Assembly: GCF_038622445.1 (NCBI RefSeq) | Contig: NZ_CP152019.1 | Coordinates: 3,384,501-3,448,500, forward strand | Source of the DNA: Sporosarcina sp. FSL K6-1522 | Lineage (GTDB): Bacteria > Bacillota > Bacilli > Bacillales_A > Planococcaceae | Reading direction: 5' to 3' | DNA: 64,000 nucleotides | Part shown: positions 40,960-50,201 of the stretch, in pieces | Layout of the letters: each line of letters opens with the position of its first letter | How positions within the stretch are numbered: position 1 is the first letter of the stretch | Translations under genes and position numbers: made by a program | Notes under the pieces: generated by a model | Databases searched by the model: none | What the model saw: only the letters and a program-made list of their open reading frames with translations | Told to the model about the DNA's origin: nothing

Positions 40960-42273
40960 TTAACCCGTAATCATCTCACCAATCAGCAATGGACTCGCTA
41001 CGGCTTCGCTGCCAATGGCAATATGTTTCTGAATCAACGCCATCGATTGCTCAACATCTTGCGTATTCGCATGGATAATCGCAAGCGGTTCACCTTGCTG
41101 CACGGCATCTCCAATTTTCTTCTTCAATACAATGCCTACTGCAAGATCGATTTCATCTTCTTTTGTCGCTCTGCCCGCACCGAGTAGCATCGCCGCAACG
41201 CCGAGATCATCGGCTTCCATCTTCGTCACATAGCCCGAAGCAAGTGCCGGTACTTCAATTTGATAGTTCGCAGTTGGCAACAGGGATGGGTTATGAATAA
41301 TCTTTGCATTCCCGCCTTGTGCTTCAATCAGTTTGCCGAACAATTCTAGCGCTGAACCATCAGCAATGACCGCTTTCAGCATAGCACGTGCCTCATCAAT
41401 AGAATCCGCTTTACCGCCTGCAACAACCATCTTGCTACCAAGAACGAGGCACAGCTCCGTCAAATCTTCCGGCCCTTGCCCTTGTAACGTCGCGATTGCC
41501 TCACGAACCTCTAGTGCATTGCCAATCGCAAAACCAAGCGGTTGACTCATATCCGAAATGACCGCCATCGTGTTTCTGCCGACTTGCTTGCCAATAGCCA
41601 CCATCGATTCAGCCAACGCTTTTGCATCTGCCGCTGTTTTCATAAACGCACCGTCGCCCGTTTTCACATCGAGGACAATCGCATTTGCACCAGCTGCAAT
41701 TTTTTTACTCATAATCGAGCTCGCAATTAACGGAATGCTGTCAACAGTAGCCGTCACATCCCGTAACGCATATAGTTTTTTATCTGCAGGCGTCAAATTC
41801 CCACTTTGACCGATAACAGCCAATTTCAAGTCATTCACCTGCTTGACGAATTGCGCTTCTGTCAATTCGATATGGAAGCCGTCAATCGCCTCCAGCTTAT
41901 CCAACGTCCCTCCGGTATGCCCAAGGCCACGACCACTCATTTTCGCAACAGGCACGCCACAAGCCGCAACAAGCGGCACGAGGATCAATGTCGTCGTATC
42001 CCCCACGCCTCCAGTTGAATGCTTGTCGACTTTAATCCCTTCAATAGCCGATAAATCGATTTGATCGCCTGACTCGGCCATCGCCATCGTCAAATGTCCT
42101 TGCTCCTCAGCCGTCATACCTGTGAAATAAATTGCCATGAGAAACGCACTCGCTTGATAATCCGGAATTGTACCGTCCGTATAACCATTCACAAAAAAAG
42201 TAATCTCTTCTTTTGAAAGCACTTCACCATTACGCTTTTTCTCAATTACATCAACCATTCTGAACAATGCCAT
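40960..42273 (-). CDS. pdp: Pyrimidine-nucleoside phosphorylase
   Basis: A 437-aa enzyme that splits uridine or thymidine with phosphate to base and sugar-1-phosphate. The phosphate/substrate segments are [19 protein letters not shown] (about 80-98) and [20 protein letters not shown]. It closely resembles B. subtilis Pdp. I chose ATG 42273 (AAAGGTGTG upstream). It follows deoB, so pentose phosphates go to glycolysis. Confidence 0.93.
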   Translation of the reverse strand: MALFRMVDVIEKKRNGEVLSKEEITFFVNGYTDGTIPDYQASAFLMAIYFTGMTAEEQGHLTMAMAESGDQIDLSAIEGIKVDKHSTGGVGDTTTLILVPLVAACGVPVAKMSGRGLGHTGGTLDKLEAIDGFHIELTEAQFVKQVNDLKLAVIGQSGNLTPADKKLYALRDVTATVDSIPLIASSIMSKKIAAGANAIVLDVKTGDGAFMKTAADAKALAESMVAIGKQVGRNTMAVISDMSQPLGFAIGNALEVREAIATLQGQGPEDLTELCLVLGSKMVVAGGKADSIDEARAMLKAVIADGSALELFGKLIEAQGGNAKIIHNPSLLPTANYQIEVPALASGYVTKMEADDLGVAAMLLGAGRATKEDEIDLAVGIVLKKKIGDAVQQGEPLAIIHANTQDVEQSMALIQKHIAIGSEAVASPLLIGEMITG

Positions 42274-42368
42274 CACACCTTTTCGTTTAATCAATTACGC
42301 CTCGATCTCTTCACGACTACTTCACTTTCATCGTGAAAGAACTCTATGGCCCCTAAAGAGCTTTGACT

Positions 42369-43568
42369 TTACTCAGCAAGATTTCCTTGAATGATGTTCA
42401 AGAAACTCGTACCGAAATCCGGTTGTTTGACATTGAAGTTTGCAGCAATTGTCGCGCCAATGTCTGAGAACGTCTCACTTTTCGGCAATTTCCCACCCGA
42501 CTTCCATGCCGGTGAGTAGACAAGTAACGGAACATATTCACGCGTATGATCCGAACCAGAGTACGTTGGATCATTGCCGTGATCCGCAGTAATGATGAGC
42601 AAATCATCCTCACGCATCAAGCCCATGATTTCCGGCAACCTTGCGTCAAACTCTTGTAACGCATTCCCATAACCGAGCGGGTCGCGCCGATGACCAAACA
42701 AAGCATCGAAATCCACTAAATTCGTAAAGCTCAAACCTGTGAAGTCCTTTTTCATCACATCGAGTAACTTATCGACACCATCCATATTGCTTACCGTACG
42801 AACTGAATCTGTAATACCTTCGCCATTAAAAATATCGGCAATCTTACCGATAGCAATCACTTCATAATCCGCATCTATCAACTCATTCATCACCGTACGA
42901 CCGAATGGTTTCAGCGCATAATCATGACGGTTCGTCGTCCGTGTGAAATTCCCTGGTTCGCCAACGAACGGTCGCGCAATGACACGGCCGACCAAAAATT
43001 CTGGTGCTAATGTTAACTCACGCGCAATTTCACAAATCCTGTATTGTTCTTCAATCGGGATAATTTCTTCATGTGCGGCAATTTGTAGCACGGGATCTGC
43101 AGACGTATAGACAATAATTGCGCCCGTTTCCATATGCTCTGGACCGTATTCATCAATCACTGCAGTTCCACTCGCCGGTTGATTGCAAATGACTTTACGC
43201 CCTGTACGTTTCTCCAGCTCATCAATGAGTTCTGCTGGAAAACCATTCGGGTATACTTTGAACGGCTTATCGATATTCAACCCCATGATCTCCCAATGCC
43301 CAGTCATCGTGTCTTTCCCAACAGATGCTTCTTGCATTTTTCCGTAAAAAGCTTGTGGTTCGTCCGCAACATCCACACCTTCGATTTCACGAATATTGGA
43401 TAGCCCGAGTTGCCCCATATTCGGCATGTGAAGCCCTTTCATTGCTTGACCGATATGCCCAAGCGTATCCGCACCTTCATCTCCAAATACATGCGCATCA
43501 GGCGATTCTCCGATACCTACTGAGTCCAATACGATGAGATGGACACGTTTAAATTGTTGTTTTTCCAT
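42369..43568 (-). CDS. deoB: Phosphopentomutase
   Basis: A 399-aa alkaline-phosphatase superfamily enzyme converting (deoxy)ribose-1-phosphate to the 5-phosphate. Metal ligand motifs are [13 protein letters not shown] near the start and [19 protein letters not shown] (about 325-343). The active Thr lies in [10 protein letters not shown] (about 88). ATG 43568 with AGGAGG 10 bases upstream; the frame upstream overlaps xerD. Works with Pdp, encoded next. Confidence 0.94.
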   Translation of the reverse strand: MEKQQFKRVHLIVLDSVGIGESPDAHVFGDEGADTLGHIGQAMKGLHMPNMGQLGLSNIREIEGVDVADEPQAFYGKMQEASVGKDTMTGHWEIMGLNIDKPFKVYPNGFPAELIDELEKRTGRKVICNQPASGTAVIDEYGPEHMETGAIIVYTSADPVLQIAAHEEIIPIEEQYRICEIARELTLAPEFLVGRVIARPFVGEPGNFTRTTNRHDYALKPFGRTVMNELIDADYEVIAIGKIADIFNGEGITDSVRTVSNMDGVDKLLDVMKKDFTGLSFTNLVDFDALFGHRRDPLGYGNALQEFDARLPEIMGLMREDDLLIITADHGNDPTYSGSDHTREYVPLLVYSPAWKSGGKLPKSETFSDIGATIAANFNVKQPDFGTSFLNIIQGNLAE

Positions 43569-43602
43569 ATATAAATAACCTCCTGTGAATAGCTGTTTTC
43601 CT

Positions 43603-44502
43603 TTACGCACGCGGATGGAATTTCACGTACACTTCTTTCAATCTCGAACGGCTAACATGCGTATAAATTTGTGTGGTCGAAATATCTGAATGACCGAGCA
43701 TTTCTTGAACAGCACGTAAATCTGCCCCATTTTCAATTAGATGGGTCGCGAATGAATGACGCAAAATATGCGGCGTCAACTCTTTCTGTATACCCGCTTG
43801 CAATGCATGCGCTTTCAACAGCTTCCAACAACCTTGCCGTGTCAGCCTTGTCCCTCGCATATTGACAAACAATGCTTCGACCCCTTTTTGTTTCGCAGTG
43901 AAAAGAGGACGTACTTCTTCAATATACCGTTTACATGCGGTTATCGCGCCGCCGCCAAGCGGAATGATGCGTTCTTTTCCACCTTTACCGAACACGCGAA
44001 CAAACCCCATTGATACATGAATATCTTCTAGATTTAGCCCAATCAGTTCGCTTACACGCATGCCTGTCCCATATAAAATCTCCAATAATGCCTGATCTCG
44101 TACACCTTGGGGCTTACTAGAATCCGGGGTAGTGATTAGTGTATCGACTTCGTCCACCGATAATACACGAGGAAGCTTTTGTTCAAGCTTCGGTAACTCC
44201 AAATGGACAGTTGGATCCTGATTCGTCACCTTTTCCCGCAATAGAAACTGATGAAACGAACGGATAGATGAAATATGCCGTGACACCGTCCGTGAAGACT
44301 TCCCGCTATCCTTCAAACACTGCAAATGATTGAGAATCACTGCACGGTCAATGCTATCAATCGACGCATAGCCCGATTTTTCTAGATAAACGATATATTC
44401 CTGAAGATCGCGTCGATAGGAAGTAATGGTATTATCCGATAATTGACGCTCTACTTTTAAGAAATGCATATAATCGTCCAATCCAAAACGAGCATCCTTC
44501 AT
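43603..44502 (-). CDS. xerD: Site-specific tyrosine recombinase XerD
   Basis: A 299-aa recombinase that with XerC resolves chromosome dimers at dif. Catalytic residues: R in [10 protein letters not shown] (about 148), K in [10 protein letters not shown] (about 172), [11 protein letters not shown] (about 243), [14 protein letters not shown] with Tyr (about 278). No ribosome site is clear at ATG 44502, but length and start ([14 protein letters not shown]) agree with XerD. Between fur and deoB as in Bacillus. Confidence 0.94.
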   Translation of the reverse strand: MKDARFGLDDYMHFLKVERQLSDNTITSYRRDLQEYIVYLEKSGYASIDSIDRAVILNHLQCLKDSGKSSRTVSRHISSIRSFHQFLLREKVTNQDPTVHLELPKLEQKLPRVLSVDEVDTLITTPDSSKPQGVRDQALLEILYGTGMRVSELIGLNLEDIHVSMGFVRVFGKGGKERIIPLGGGAITACKRYIEEVRPLFTAKQKGVEALFVNMRGTRLTRQGCWKLLKAHALQAGIQKELTPHILRHSFATHLIENGADLRAVQEMLGHSDISTTQIYTHVSRSRLKEVYVKFHPRA

Positions 44503-44605
44503 CGCAAACGGGCAATAGCCATTCGTCTTTCTTCAATAGAATGTGCCAGCAAATCCCTTCCCCCTTTCCAACGACAAAAGGGACAGCATCATGCCATCCC
44601 TCTCA

Positions 44606-45064
44606 TCATTCTTCCTGGTCGTCTCCGTCAGTCTTGCACCTTTTGCAAGTGCCGTGAAACGTCAACCAATGGTCTTTAATCGCAAACTCGAATCGGCTTT
44701 CTACAATCTTTTCAACATCTCCAAGAAGGTCCTCTTGAATTTCATCCACCGCGCCACATTCAATGCAAATCAGGTGGTGATGAAAATGATCCGCGCCTTC
44801 CTGCCGTAGATCGTACCTCGATACACCGTCTCCAAAATTGATTTTATCGACTACTTTAAGATCTGTTAGCAATTCAAGCGTACGGTAGACGGTTGCAAGA
44901 CCGATTTCAGGTGCTTTCTCTTTAACGAGCAAAAATACATCTTCTGCGCTTAGATGGTCTTCCTCATGCTCAAGGAGGACCAAAACCGTCGCTTCACGCT
45001 GAGGCGTCAACTTATAACTCGCCCCATGCAATTGTTTTTTAATCCGATCAATTCGGCCTTCCAT
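44606..45064 (-). CDS. fur: Ferric uptake regulator Fur
   Basis: A 152-aa winged helix repressor. DNA-binding part (about 15-85): YKLTPQREATVLVLLEHEED, HLSAEDVFLLVKEKAP. Metal sites: HFHHHLICIECGAVDE (about 92-106) and the CKRC pair near the end. With Fe(II) it represses iron uptake genes. Upstream of xerD as in B. subtilis; the small yqzK gene normally between them is absent. Confidence 0.93.
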   Translation of the reverse strand: MEGRIDRIKKQLHGASYKLTPQREATVLVLLEHEEDHLSAEDVFLLVKEKAPEIGLATVYRTLELLTDLKVVDKINFGDGVSRYDLRQEGADHFHHHLICIECGAVDEIQEDLLGDVEKIVESRFEFAIKDHWLTFHGTCKRCKTDGDDQEE

Positions 45065-45157
45065 ACGACGCCCCCCTCAAACTGCCTCCATTATACCAAA
45101 TGGCCTTTCCCTATGACAACAGAAAGGACAGGACTATCACTGGGTTGCGTATAATTT

Positions 45158-45673
45158 CTAAGCAAGTATCCAATAATAAACGGCTATTTCAGTCGCTAGT
45201 AGCCCAATTGATAGAGCAACTAGTACAGGCAACACACGAGGATTCCGCTTCTTCCCTATCGTTGTACGCATAAAATAAGGTGGATTTAAGACGGCACAAT
45301 AGAGTAGGAATAACAAGCAGGCAAGAAATTGAAATGGAAACCACCAAATGGCATACTCAATCATTTTCATGCCGGATCCAAGCAAATACGAGGAAGACAA
45401 GCCAAAAAAGACACTGTTCAGGGCACCAAAAAACAATACGAGGAACCGCGTCTTCTGAAATGATGATACCACAAATGTCACAACAAACAGTACCACCATC
45501 GAACCAATCGGCTTTAAGAAGCTCGCCTCATGGCCTTGGATGACCCGAGCATCATACAAGACAAGTAATTTCTCCAGCGAAATCGAAGGAATTTCTCGAT
45601 ACAAAAGTACCCCGCCAATATAGCCAACTGCGAGAATGATAAATAAGTGAACGAATGATAAGGAACGGACCAT
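45158..45673 (-). CDS. spoIIM: Stage II sporulation protein M
   Basis: A 171-aa membrane protein with about five helices (FVHLFIILAVGYIGGVLLY; MVVLFVVTFVVSS; LVLFFGALNSVFFG; WFPFQFLACLLFLLYC; LPVLVALSIGLLA). SpoIIM works with SpoIID and SpoIIP to thin septal peptidoglycan during engulfment. It is shorter than B. subtilis SpoIIM (about 210 aa). ATG 45673 lies after GGAGGTG. Between nudF and fur as expected. Confidence 0.85.
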   Translation of the reverse strand: MVRSLSFVHLFIILAVGYIGGVLLYREIPSISLEKLLVLYDARVIQGHEASFLKPIGSMVVLFVVTFVVSSFQKTRFLVLFFGALNSVFFGLSSSYLLGSGMKMIEYAIWWFPFQFLACLLFLLYCAVLNPPYFMRTTIGKKRNPRVLPVLVALSIGLLATEIAVYYWILA

Positions 45674-45787
45674 CGGCTGCACCTCCGCATAGTTTGTTTG
45701 ACCTGCCTATGTACACGCAGTTCAAAGTCTCCTGACGCAAGTGTGCCAGGGCATAGTTCATCCTATGCTCGTCCGTCCCAAATTAGG

Positions 45788-46333
45788 TCATTCTGTTAGC
45801 AGATTTTTTGCGTACAATACAGCAAACGCCGTTTTAGCATCATAAATTTCCCCCGATGCGACCAGCTCTTCCGCTTCCTCAATCGTCACTTCCAATAAAT
45901 CGATAAATTCATCCTCATCCCCAGCAGCAGGATTATCAATTTTGTAAAGCCCTCGTGCCAAGTACAAATGGATGATTTCGTCCGCAAAACCAGGTGACGT
46001 TGCAAACGACTGGATATAGCGAAAATCTTTCGCACCGTACCCCGTTTCCTCTTCCAACTCACGAACTGCAGTTATCTCTGGCGCCTCCCCTGGATCGATT
46101 TTCCCCGCAGGTATTTCAATGAGCGAACGCTCTAACGCTTTTCGATATTGTTCAACCAACACCAGCTTGTTGTCATCGGTAATCGCAATGACCGAAACAG
46201 CCCCTGGATGTTTAATGAGTTCACGCTTCGCTTGATTGCCATCCGGAAGTTGGACTTCTTCTACACGTAGCGAAATGACCTTTCCTTCATAAAGTGTTTC
46301 ACCTGAAATTGTTTTTTCTTCGTATTTATTCAT
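45788..46333 (-). CDS. nudF: ADP-ribose pyrophosphatase (Nudix)
   Basis: A 181-aa Nudix hydrolase. The Nudix box GX5EX7REUXEEXGU is at about 84-106 (GKIDPGEAPEITAVRELEEETG). It cleaves ADP-ribose to AMP and ribose-5-phosphate. ATG 46333 (MNKYEEKTISGETLYEG), ribosome site GGAGAAGGGG upstream. Precedes spoIIM as in Bacillus. Confidence 0.92.
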   Translation of the reverse strand: MNKYEEKTISGETLYEGKVISLRVEEVQLPDGNQAKRELIKHPGAVSVIAITDDNKLVLVEQYRKALERSLIEIPAGKIDPGEAPEITAVRELEEETGYGAKDFRYIQSFATSPGFADEIIHLYLARGLYKIDNPAAGDEDEFIDLLEVTIEEAEELVASGEIYDAKTAFAVLYAKNLLTE

Positions 46334-46387
46334 CGTGTTAGCCCCTTCTCCTAGAATTCCTGATGCTGTCATTGTACCATTAAAGAA

Positions 46388-46421
46388 AAGCGCAAGCGCC
46401 TGTTTTGAGGCACTTGCGCTT
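46388..46421. repeat. Inverted repeat in nudF / aldo-keto reductase intergenic region
   Basis: AAGCGCAAG (46388-46396) pairs perfectly with CTTGCGCTT (46413-46421), with GCC/GGC inside. No T-tract follows on either strand, and it lies in the shared upstream region of divergent genes. It may be an operator or a dispersed palindromic element. Confidence 0.45.
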
Positions 46422-46449
46422 AGACGAAGACAAAACAGGGGTGCTATTC

Positions 46450-47352
46450 ATGAAAAAAAGAGAATTAGGGAAAAGCGGTTTATATGTTTCTGAAATTGGT
46501 CTAGGCTGTATGTCACTACCAGATAACCTTAATGAATCGAAAAACATCATCGACGCCGCCATCCATGCAGGTATCAATTATTTTGATACAGCGGACTTAT
46601 ATGCTGGCGGTCGCAATGAAGAGCTCGTTGGCTATGCATTGAAAGGTAGACGACAAGATATCGTTCTGGCAACAAAGGCCGGCAATAAGATGAATCCCGA
46701 CGGCAACAGCTGGACATGGGACGCTTCCAAAGCACATATCATAGAAGCCGTTAAACAGAGCTTGATGCGTCTAGAGACGGATTATATCGACTTGTATCAG
46801 CTGCACGGCGGAACAATGGAAGACGAAGTAGAGGAAACGATCGATGCCTTTGATAGCTTAAAAAAGGAAGGCATCATTCGACAATACGGTATCTCTTCCA
46901 TCCGTCCGACTGTTATTAAACGATTTTTAGACAACAGTTCTGCTGTGTCTGTCATGATGCAATACAGCTTGCTCGACCGCCGCCCAGAAGAATGGATGCC
47001 TATGATTCACGAGGCAAATGCATCGGTCATCACTAGAGGCACGATTGCGAAAGGCTTTTTAACTGCGGAAGGTTTGCAGAGAGCAGAGCAAGCGAATGGC
47101 TTTGTCGACTATAATGCGGCTGAACTCGTACAAACAGTTCAAGCATTAAGCGAACAATCTACCGATCTACATGCTGCCGCCATTGCTTATGTCCTGCATG
47201 ATCAAACTGTGGCTTCTGCCCTCATTGGTGCACGGACGACAGAGCAATTGCTTGATTCTATTGTTGCTTATGACAAGCAAGTAACGGACGATGAGATTGC
47301 CCAGTTAGAGAGTATTGTAAAAAAACATATATATAAAGAGCATCGCCTTTAA
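46450..47352 (+). CDS. Aldo/keto reductase
   Basis: A 300-aa NADPH-dependent oxidoreductase (TIM barrel). Start MKKRELGKSGLYVSEIGLGC; catalytic Asp/Tyr in INYFDTADLYAGGRNEELVG (about 48-67); Lys in VLATKAGNKM; cofactor site near GARTTEQLLDSI. The Tas/YhdN-like type. Substrate cannot be told from sequence. ATG 46450 after AGGGGTG; divergent from nudF. Confidence 0.88.
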   Translation: MKKRELGKSGLYVSEIGLGCMSLPDNLNESKNIIDAAIHAGINYFDTADLYAGGRNEELVGYALKGRRQDIVLATKAGNKMNPDGNSWTWDASKAHIIEAVKQSLMRLETDYIDLYQLHGGTMEDEVEETIDAFDSLKKEGIIRQYGISSIRPTVIKRFLDNSSAVSVMMQYSLLDRRPEEWMPMIHEANASVITRGTIAKGFLTAEGLQRAEQANGFVDYNAAELVQTVQALSEQSTDLHAAAIAYVLHDQTVASALIGARTTEQLLDSIVAYDKQVTDDEIAQLESIVKKHIYKEHRL

Positions 47353-47385
47353 CGTAAATCCACTCAACATCGAAAAGGAAATATC

Positions 47386-47432
47386 GCATAAAGAAAACGC
47401 ACTGATTTTAATGTCTGTGCGTTTTCTTATGC
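47386..47432. terminator. Bidirectional terminator after the aldo/keto reductase gene
   Basis: GCATAAAGAAAACGCAC (47386-47402) pairs perfectly with GTGCGTTTTCTTATGC (47417-47432) apart from one base. It sits between convergent genes and probably serves both. Confidence 0.75.
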
Positions 47433-47448
47433 ATATCCTATTGCAGAA

Positions 47449-47805
47449 CTAATAAGAATGACTATACACAGCCTTTTCCCAAAATTTCCTCCACGCAAGC
47501 ATCATCCCTAAAAAGCTAACAAAATACAGCAAGCTTGTCAGTCCAAACCAAGCCGCGTAACTAGGCGTCATCGCAACATAGGCACTAATTGGAAATGACC
47601 ACAAAAACGCCAGCAACATCAACCGTTTTTTCGACAAAACAGCTGCAATAATGGCGAGACAAGCGGGTAATAGCAACATAACAAACGTCATACTAGTTGC
47701 ACTCGCTTCAACAACACCATATGGATTAAAGAAAATTAGCGCCCCCCACAAAAACACACTTACTAGACCAGCAATAATCCCTACTAAACGTGAACCTTTT
47801 TCCAT
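47449..47805 (-). CDS. Four-helix membrane protein
   Basis: A 118-aa protein with helices at about 8-28 (VGIIAGLVSVFLWGALIFF), 37-55, 63-83 and 86-105. Positively charged loops face the cytoplasm. It is followed upstream by a second small membrane protein gene; 14 bp separate the two, so they form an operon. Function unknown. Confidence 0.65.
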   Translation of the reverse strand: MEKGSRLVGIIAGLVSVFLWGALIFFNPYGVVEASATSMTFVMLLLPACLAIIAAVLSKKRLMLLAFLWSFPISAYVAMTPSYAAWFGLTSLLYFVSFLGMMLAWRKFWEKAVYSHSY

Positions 47806-47819
47806 TTTACTCTCCTCCT

Positions 47820-48059
47820 TTACGACTGAACAATTCGGGGTTTTCTATAATAGTAAACAGCCAAAACTAAACAAATTAGCGGTAAGTAGCCTACATACGA
47901 AATTGGAGGTTGCCCACCCCAAAAGTAAAAGGCAACTGGGAAAGCAATGAGAAAACACGCGAGCATCGCAGGCCAAGAACCTTTAATAAGCGCATAAATA
48001 AATGTCATAGGGCCAGCGACAATTGAGAACACGAAAAGCCCCATAAATAGGTATGCCAT
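47820..48059 (-). CDS. Small membrane protein
   Basis: A 79-aa protein with three helices (AYLFMGLFVFSIVAGPMTFIY; PAMLACFLIAFPVAFYFWG; YVGYLPLICLVLAVYY) and a basic tail (RKPRIVQS). First gene of a two-gene unit. A partner or subunit relation with the next gene is possible. No family recognised. Confidence 0.6.
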   Translation of the reverse strand: MAYLFMGLFVFSIVAGPMTFIYALIKGSWPAMLACFLIAFPVAFYFWGGQPPISYVGYLPLICLVLAVYYYRKPRIVQS

Positions 48060-48209
48060 GTCACCACCACCTCGCCTTCACTATTTACCTCCATTATATA
48101 GAACTCTCCTAAATTTAACCACCTCTATAATTCCGACTCTTCTAAACATTCCTGATATATTGTTCACCTCATTAAATTTCATCTTATTCACTTTATTTTC
48201 ATTTTTCAC

Positions 48210-48238
48210 TTGCAATTGTTCAGGATTACAGGTAAAGT
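48210..48238 (+). promoter_or_regulatory. Candidate promoter of the lysine riboswitch-dapA unit
   Basis: TTGCAA (48210-48215), 17-bp spacer, TAAAGT (48233-48238). This is the best-spaced sigma-A-like pair upstream of the riboswitch, although -10 matches only four of six bases. The rest of 48060-48280 is AT-rich with no gene. Confidence 0.4.
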
Positions 48239-48279
48239 CATATGTAATTTAATATCTACTTATTTCGCAAGTTTTGAAG

Positions 48280-48452
48280 TAAGGATAGAGGCGCAAAGAC
48301 CATTAGTACACAATCAGAGGATAATGAGGTCCTATGAAGATTGTAAAAAGGGGAATTTGCCGAAGTGGAGAGCATCTCATTGTCTCGAAGCTGGTTCTGG
48401 GTTGAATAAGCACAGAATTGTCATATAGGAAACTATATGGAGGGCTATCTTA
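48280..48452 (+). ncRNA. Lysine riboswitch (L-box)
   Basis: The segment has the L-box hallmarks in order: AAGGATAGAGGCGC at the 5' end of P1, then AGTA, GAGGATAATGAGG, the highly conserved AAAAGGGGAATTTGCCGAAG, GGTTCTGGGTT, and a 3' GGAGGGCTATCTT that pairs with the 5' GATAG. A terminator hairpin follows (48481-48512). High lysine should favour the terminator and cut dapA expression. The call is strong by motif. Confidence 0.93.
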
Positions 48453-48480
48453 TGCAATGAAATAATCTATTATTTCAACT

Positions 48481-48512
48481 GCAACAACGAGCCCTTCGTT
48501 GTTGCTTTTTTG
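48481..48512 (+). terminator. Riboswitch-controlled terminator
   Basis: GCAACAACGA (48481-48490) pairs with TCGTTGTTGC (48496-48505), loop GCCCT, then TTTTTTG. It follows the L-box and lies before dapA, making it the expression platform. Confidence 0.88.
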
Positions 48513-48579
48513 CGTTTTATTTTGCAGCTGCCCTTCTCCCTCTATTTTATAAAAATACATGATAGGATGTGGAGATCGA

Positions 48580-49464
48580 ATGAACTTCGGACAAATTGTA
48601 ACTGCAATGGTAACTCCTTTTGATGAACATGGTGAAGTGGATTATTTAGCGACAAGGAACTTGATCAATCATTTAATCGCCAATGGATCAGACGCTCTCG
48701 TCATAGCTGGGACAACAGGAGAATCCCCGACGTTATCAGAAGCAGAAAAAGTGGAATTATTTAAATTCACAGTAGAAGTTGTGAATGGAAGAGTTCCGGT
48801 AATTGCCGGGACAGGCTCGAATAGCACGAAAGGATCACTTGAACTCACATTGCTTGCAGAAGATGTAGGCGTCGACGGCATCATGCTCGTCGCTCCGTAC
48901 TACAACAAACCTTGCCAAGAAGGATTATATCAGCACTTCAAAACAATTGCAGCAGGCACTTCTTTACCGATTATGCTGTACAATATTCCAGGGCGTAGCG
49001 CGGTAAATATCTCGGTTGAAACCATTATCCGTCTTTCTGAAATAACGAATATCGTTGCTGTTAAAGAAGCAAGCGGCGATTTAGACGCAATGGCCGAAAT
49101 CATCGACCGCACACCAACAAGCTTTTCATTGTATAGCGGTGATGACGGACTAACTATTCCTGTGTTAGCAATCGGCGGAACAGGCGTCGTTTCTGTCTCA
49201 GCTCATGTGATCGGAAATGAAATGCAAGCGATGATTAGAAACTTCAAAATAGGCAATATCCAAGAAGCAGCTACAGATCACCGTAAATTGCTGCCTATTA
49301 TGAAAGCCATATTTGCAGCTCCAAACCCATCGCCAGTAAAAGCTGCTTTGAATCTGAAAGGCATCTCAGTTGGCGGAGTCCGTTTGCCTATGATTCCATT
49401 AAACAATGAACAACTACGTTCGTTGCAAAGAGCTTTATCAATTTTTGATGAAGTGAAGATTTGA
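48580..49464 (+). CDS. dapA: 4-Hydroxy-tetrahydrodipicolinate synthase
   Basis: A 294-aa TIM-barrel lyase; first step of the DAP/lysine branch, condensing pyruvate with aspartate semialdehyde. Start MNFGQIVTAMVTPFDEHGEV; substrate motif AGTTGESPTLS (about 43-53); Tyr in YNIPGRSAVN (about 135); Schiff-base Lys in IVAVKEASGD (about 162). ATG 48580 after GGAGATCG. Controlled by the L-box; also feeds dipicolinate for spores. Confidence 0.94.
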   Translation: MNFGQIVTAMVTPFDEHGEVDYLATRNLINHLIANGSDALVIAGTTGESPTLSEAEKVELFKFTVEVVNGRVPVIAGTGSNSTKGSLELTLLAEDVGVDGIMLVAPYYNKPCQEGLYQHFKTIAAGTSLPIMLYNIPGRSAVNISVETIIRLSEITNIVAVKEASGDLDAMAEIIDRTPTSFSLYSGDDGLTIPVLAIGGTGVVSVSAHVIGNEMQAMIRNFKIGNIQEAATDHRKLLPIMKAIFAAPNPSPVKAALNLKGISVGGVRLPMIPLNNEQLRSLQRALSIFDEVKI

Positions 49465-49494
49465 TAGATGTAATCCTACAAATCCAATAAAACA

Positions 49495-49537
49495 CATGAA
49501 AAAGGAAGAATAAGATAACTATTCTTCCTTTTTCATG
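49495..49537 (+). terminator. Terminator of dapA
   Basis: AAAGGAAGAAT (49501-49511) pairs with ATTCTTCCTTT (49521-49531), extended by CATGAA/TTCATG outside. TTTTT at the base of the stem. Lies 31 bp after the dapA stop. Confidence 0.8.
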
Positions 49538-49598
49538 CCTAAGTATACTGATATCTACTATGATTCATATTTTTTATTTCAAAATCCTATGACCTCTG

Positions 49599-50201
49599 TC
49601 AAATCCACCCTTTCTCCTCCGCCGTAGCTATAGCCTCAATTTTATTTTTCGCTTCCAACTTCTGAAGAATTTCAGACATATAATTCCGCACTGTACCTGC
49701 CGATAAAAACAACTGTGCCGAAATCTCTTTCGACGTTTTTCCTTCTGCCGCCAGCTTTAAAATATCCTGTCCTCGGGCAGTCAACGGATTATCCTGGTGA
49801 TATGTATTAATAATCAATTCGGGCGCAAATTCATGCTTCCCCTTCATTACTCTTCGGATTGATTCTGCAAGTTCGTCAATGGAGCCATCCTTCAACAAAT
49901 AGCCATGGACCCCTGCCTTCACAGCTCTTTCAAAATAACCGGGACGCGCAAAAGTCGTCAACATCACGACCTTGCAAGAAGAGCCGTCCTGTTTTAGTGT
50001 AGCCGCCACCTCTAGGCCACTTTTCAATGGCATTTCAATATCCATAAGACAAATATCAGGTTTTAGCTGACTAATAAGCATCAACGCTTCTTCTCCATTT
50101 TCGGCCTGCCCGACCACTTCCATATCCTCTTCAAAATCAAGCAACGCCCCAAGAGCCCCTCGCAAAATTCGCTGATCTTCTGCAATGACAATGCGTATCA
50201 T
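49599..50201 (-). CDS. NarL-type response regulator
   Basis: A 200-aa regulator. Receiver (about 1-118) with phosphorylation Asp in DICLMDIEMPLKSG (about 54) and Lys in GYLLKDGS. A LuxR-type helix-turn-helix (about 138-195; TSKEISAQLFLSAGTVRNYM) binds DNA. It overlaps the kinase gene by four bases. With the kinase and ABC transporter upstream, the layout resembles yvfRSTU or lnrJK systems that respond to membrane-active compounds; the signal is unknown. Confidence 0.88.
   Translation of the reverse strand: MIRIVIAEDQRILRGALGALLDFEEDMEVVGQAENGEEALMLISQLKPDICLMDIEMPLKSGLEVAATLKQDGSSCKVVMLTTFARPGYFERAVKAGVHGYLLKDGSIDELAESIRRVMKGKHEFAPELIINTYHQDNPLTARGQDILKLAAEGKTSKEISAQLFLSAGTVRNYMSEILQKLEAKNKIEAIATAEEKGWI

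Noticed and set aside
40756..41187. Plus-strand 143-codon open frame across the spoIIA-pdp gap
   Set aside because: No ribosome site; it overlaps the end of pdp and a terminator hairpin; composition is unlike protein.
43603..44605. yqzK-like gene between fur and xerD
   Set aside because: Only about 100 bp separate them and frames are short (19 codons) with stops; no membrane-helix signal.
45683..45787. Small gene between nudF and spoIIM
   Set aside because: No frame with start and ribosome site.
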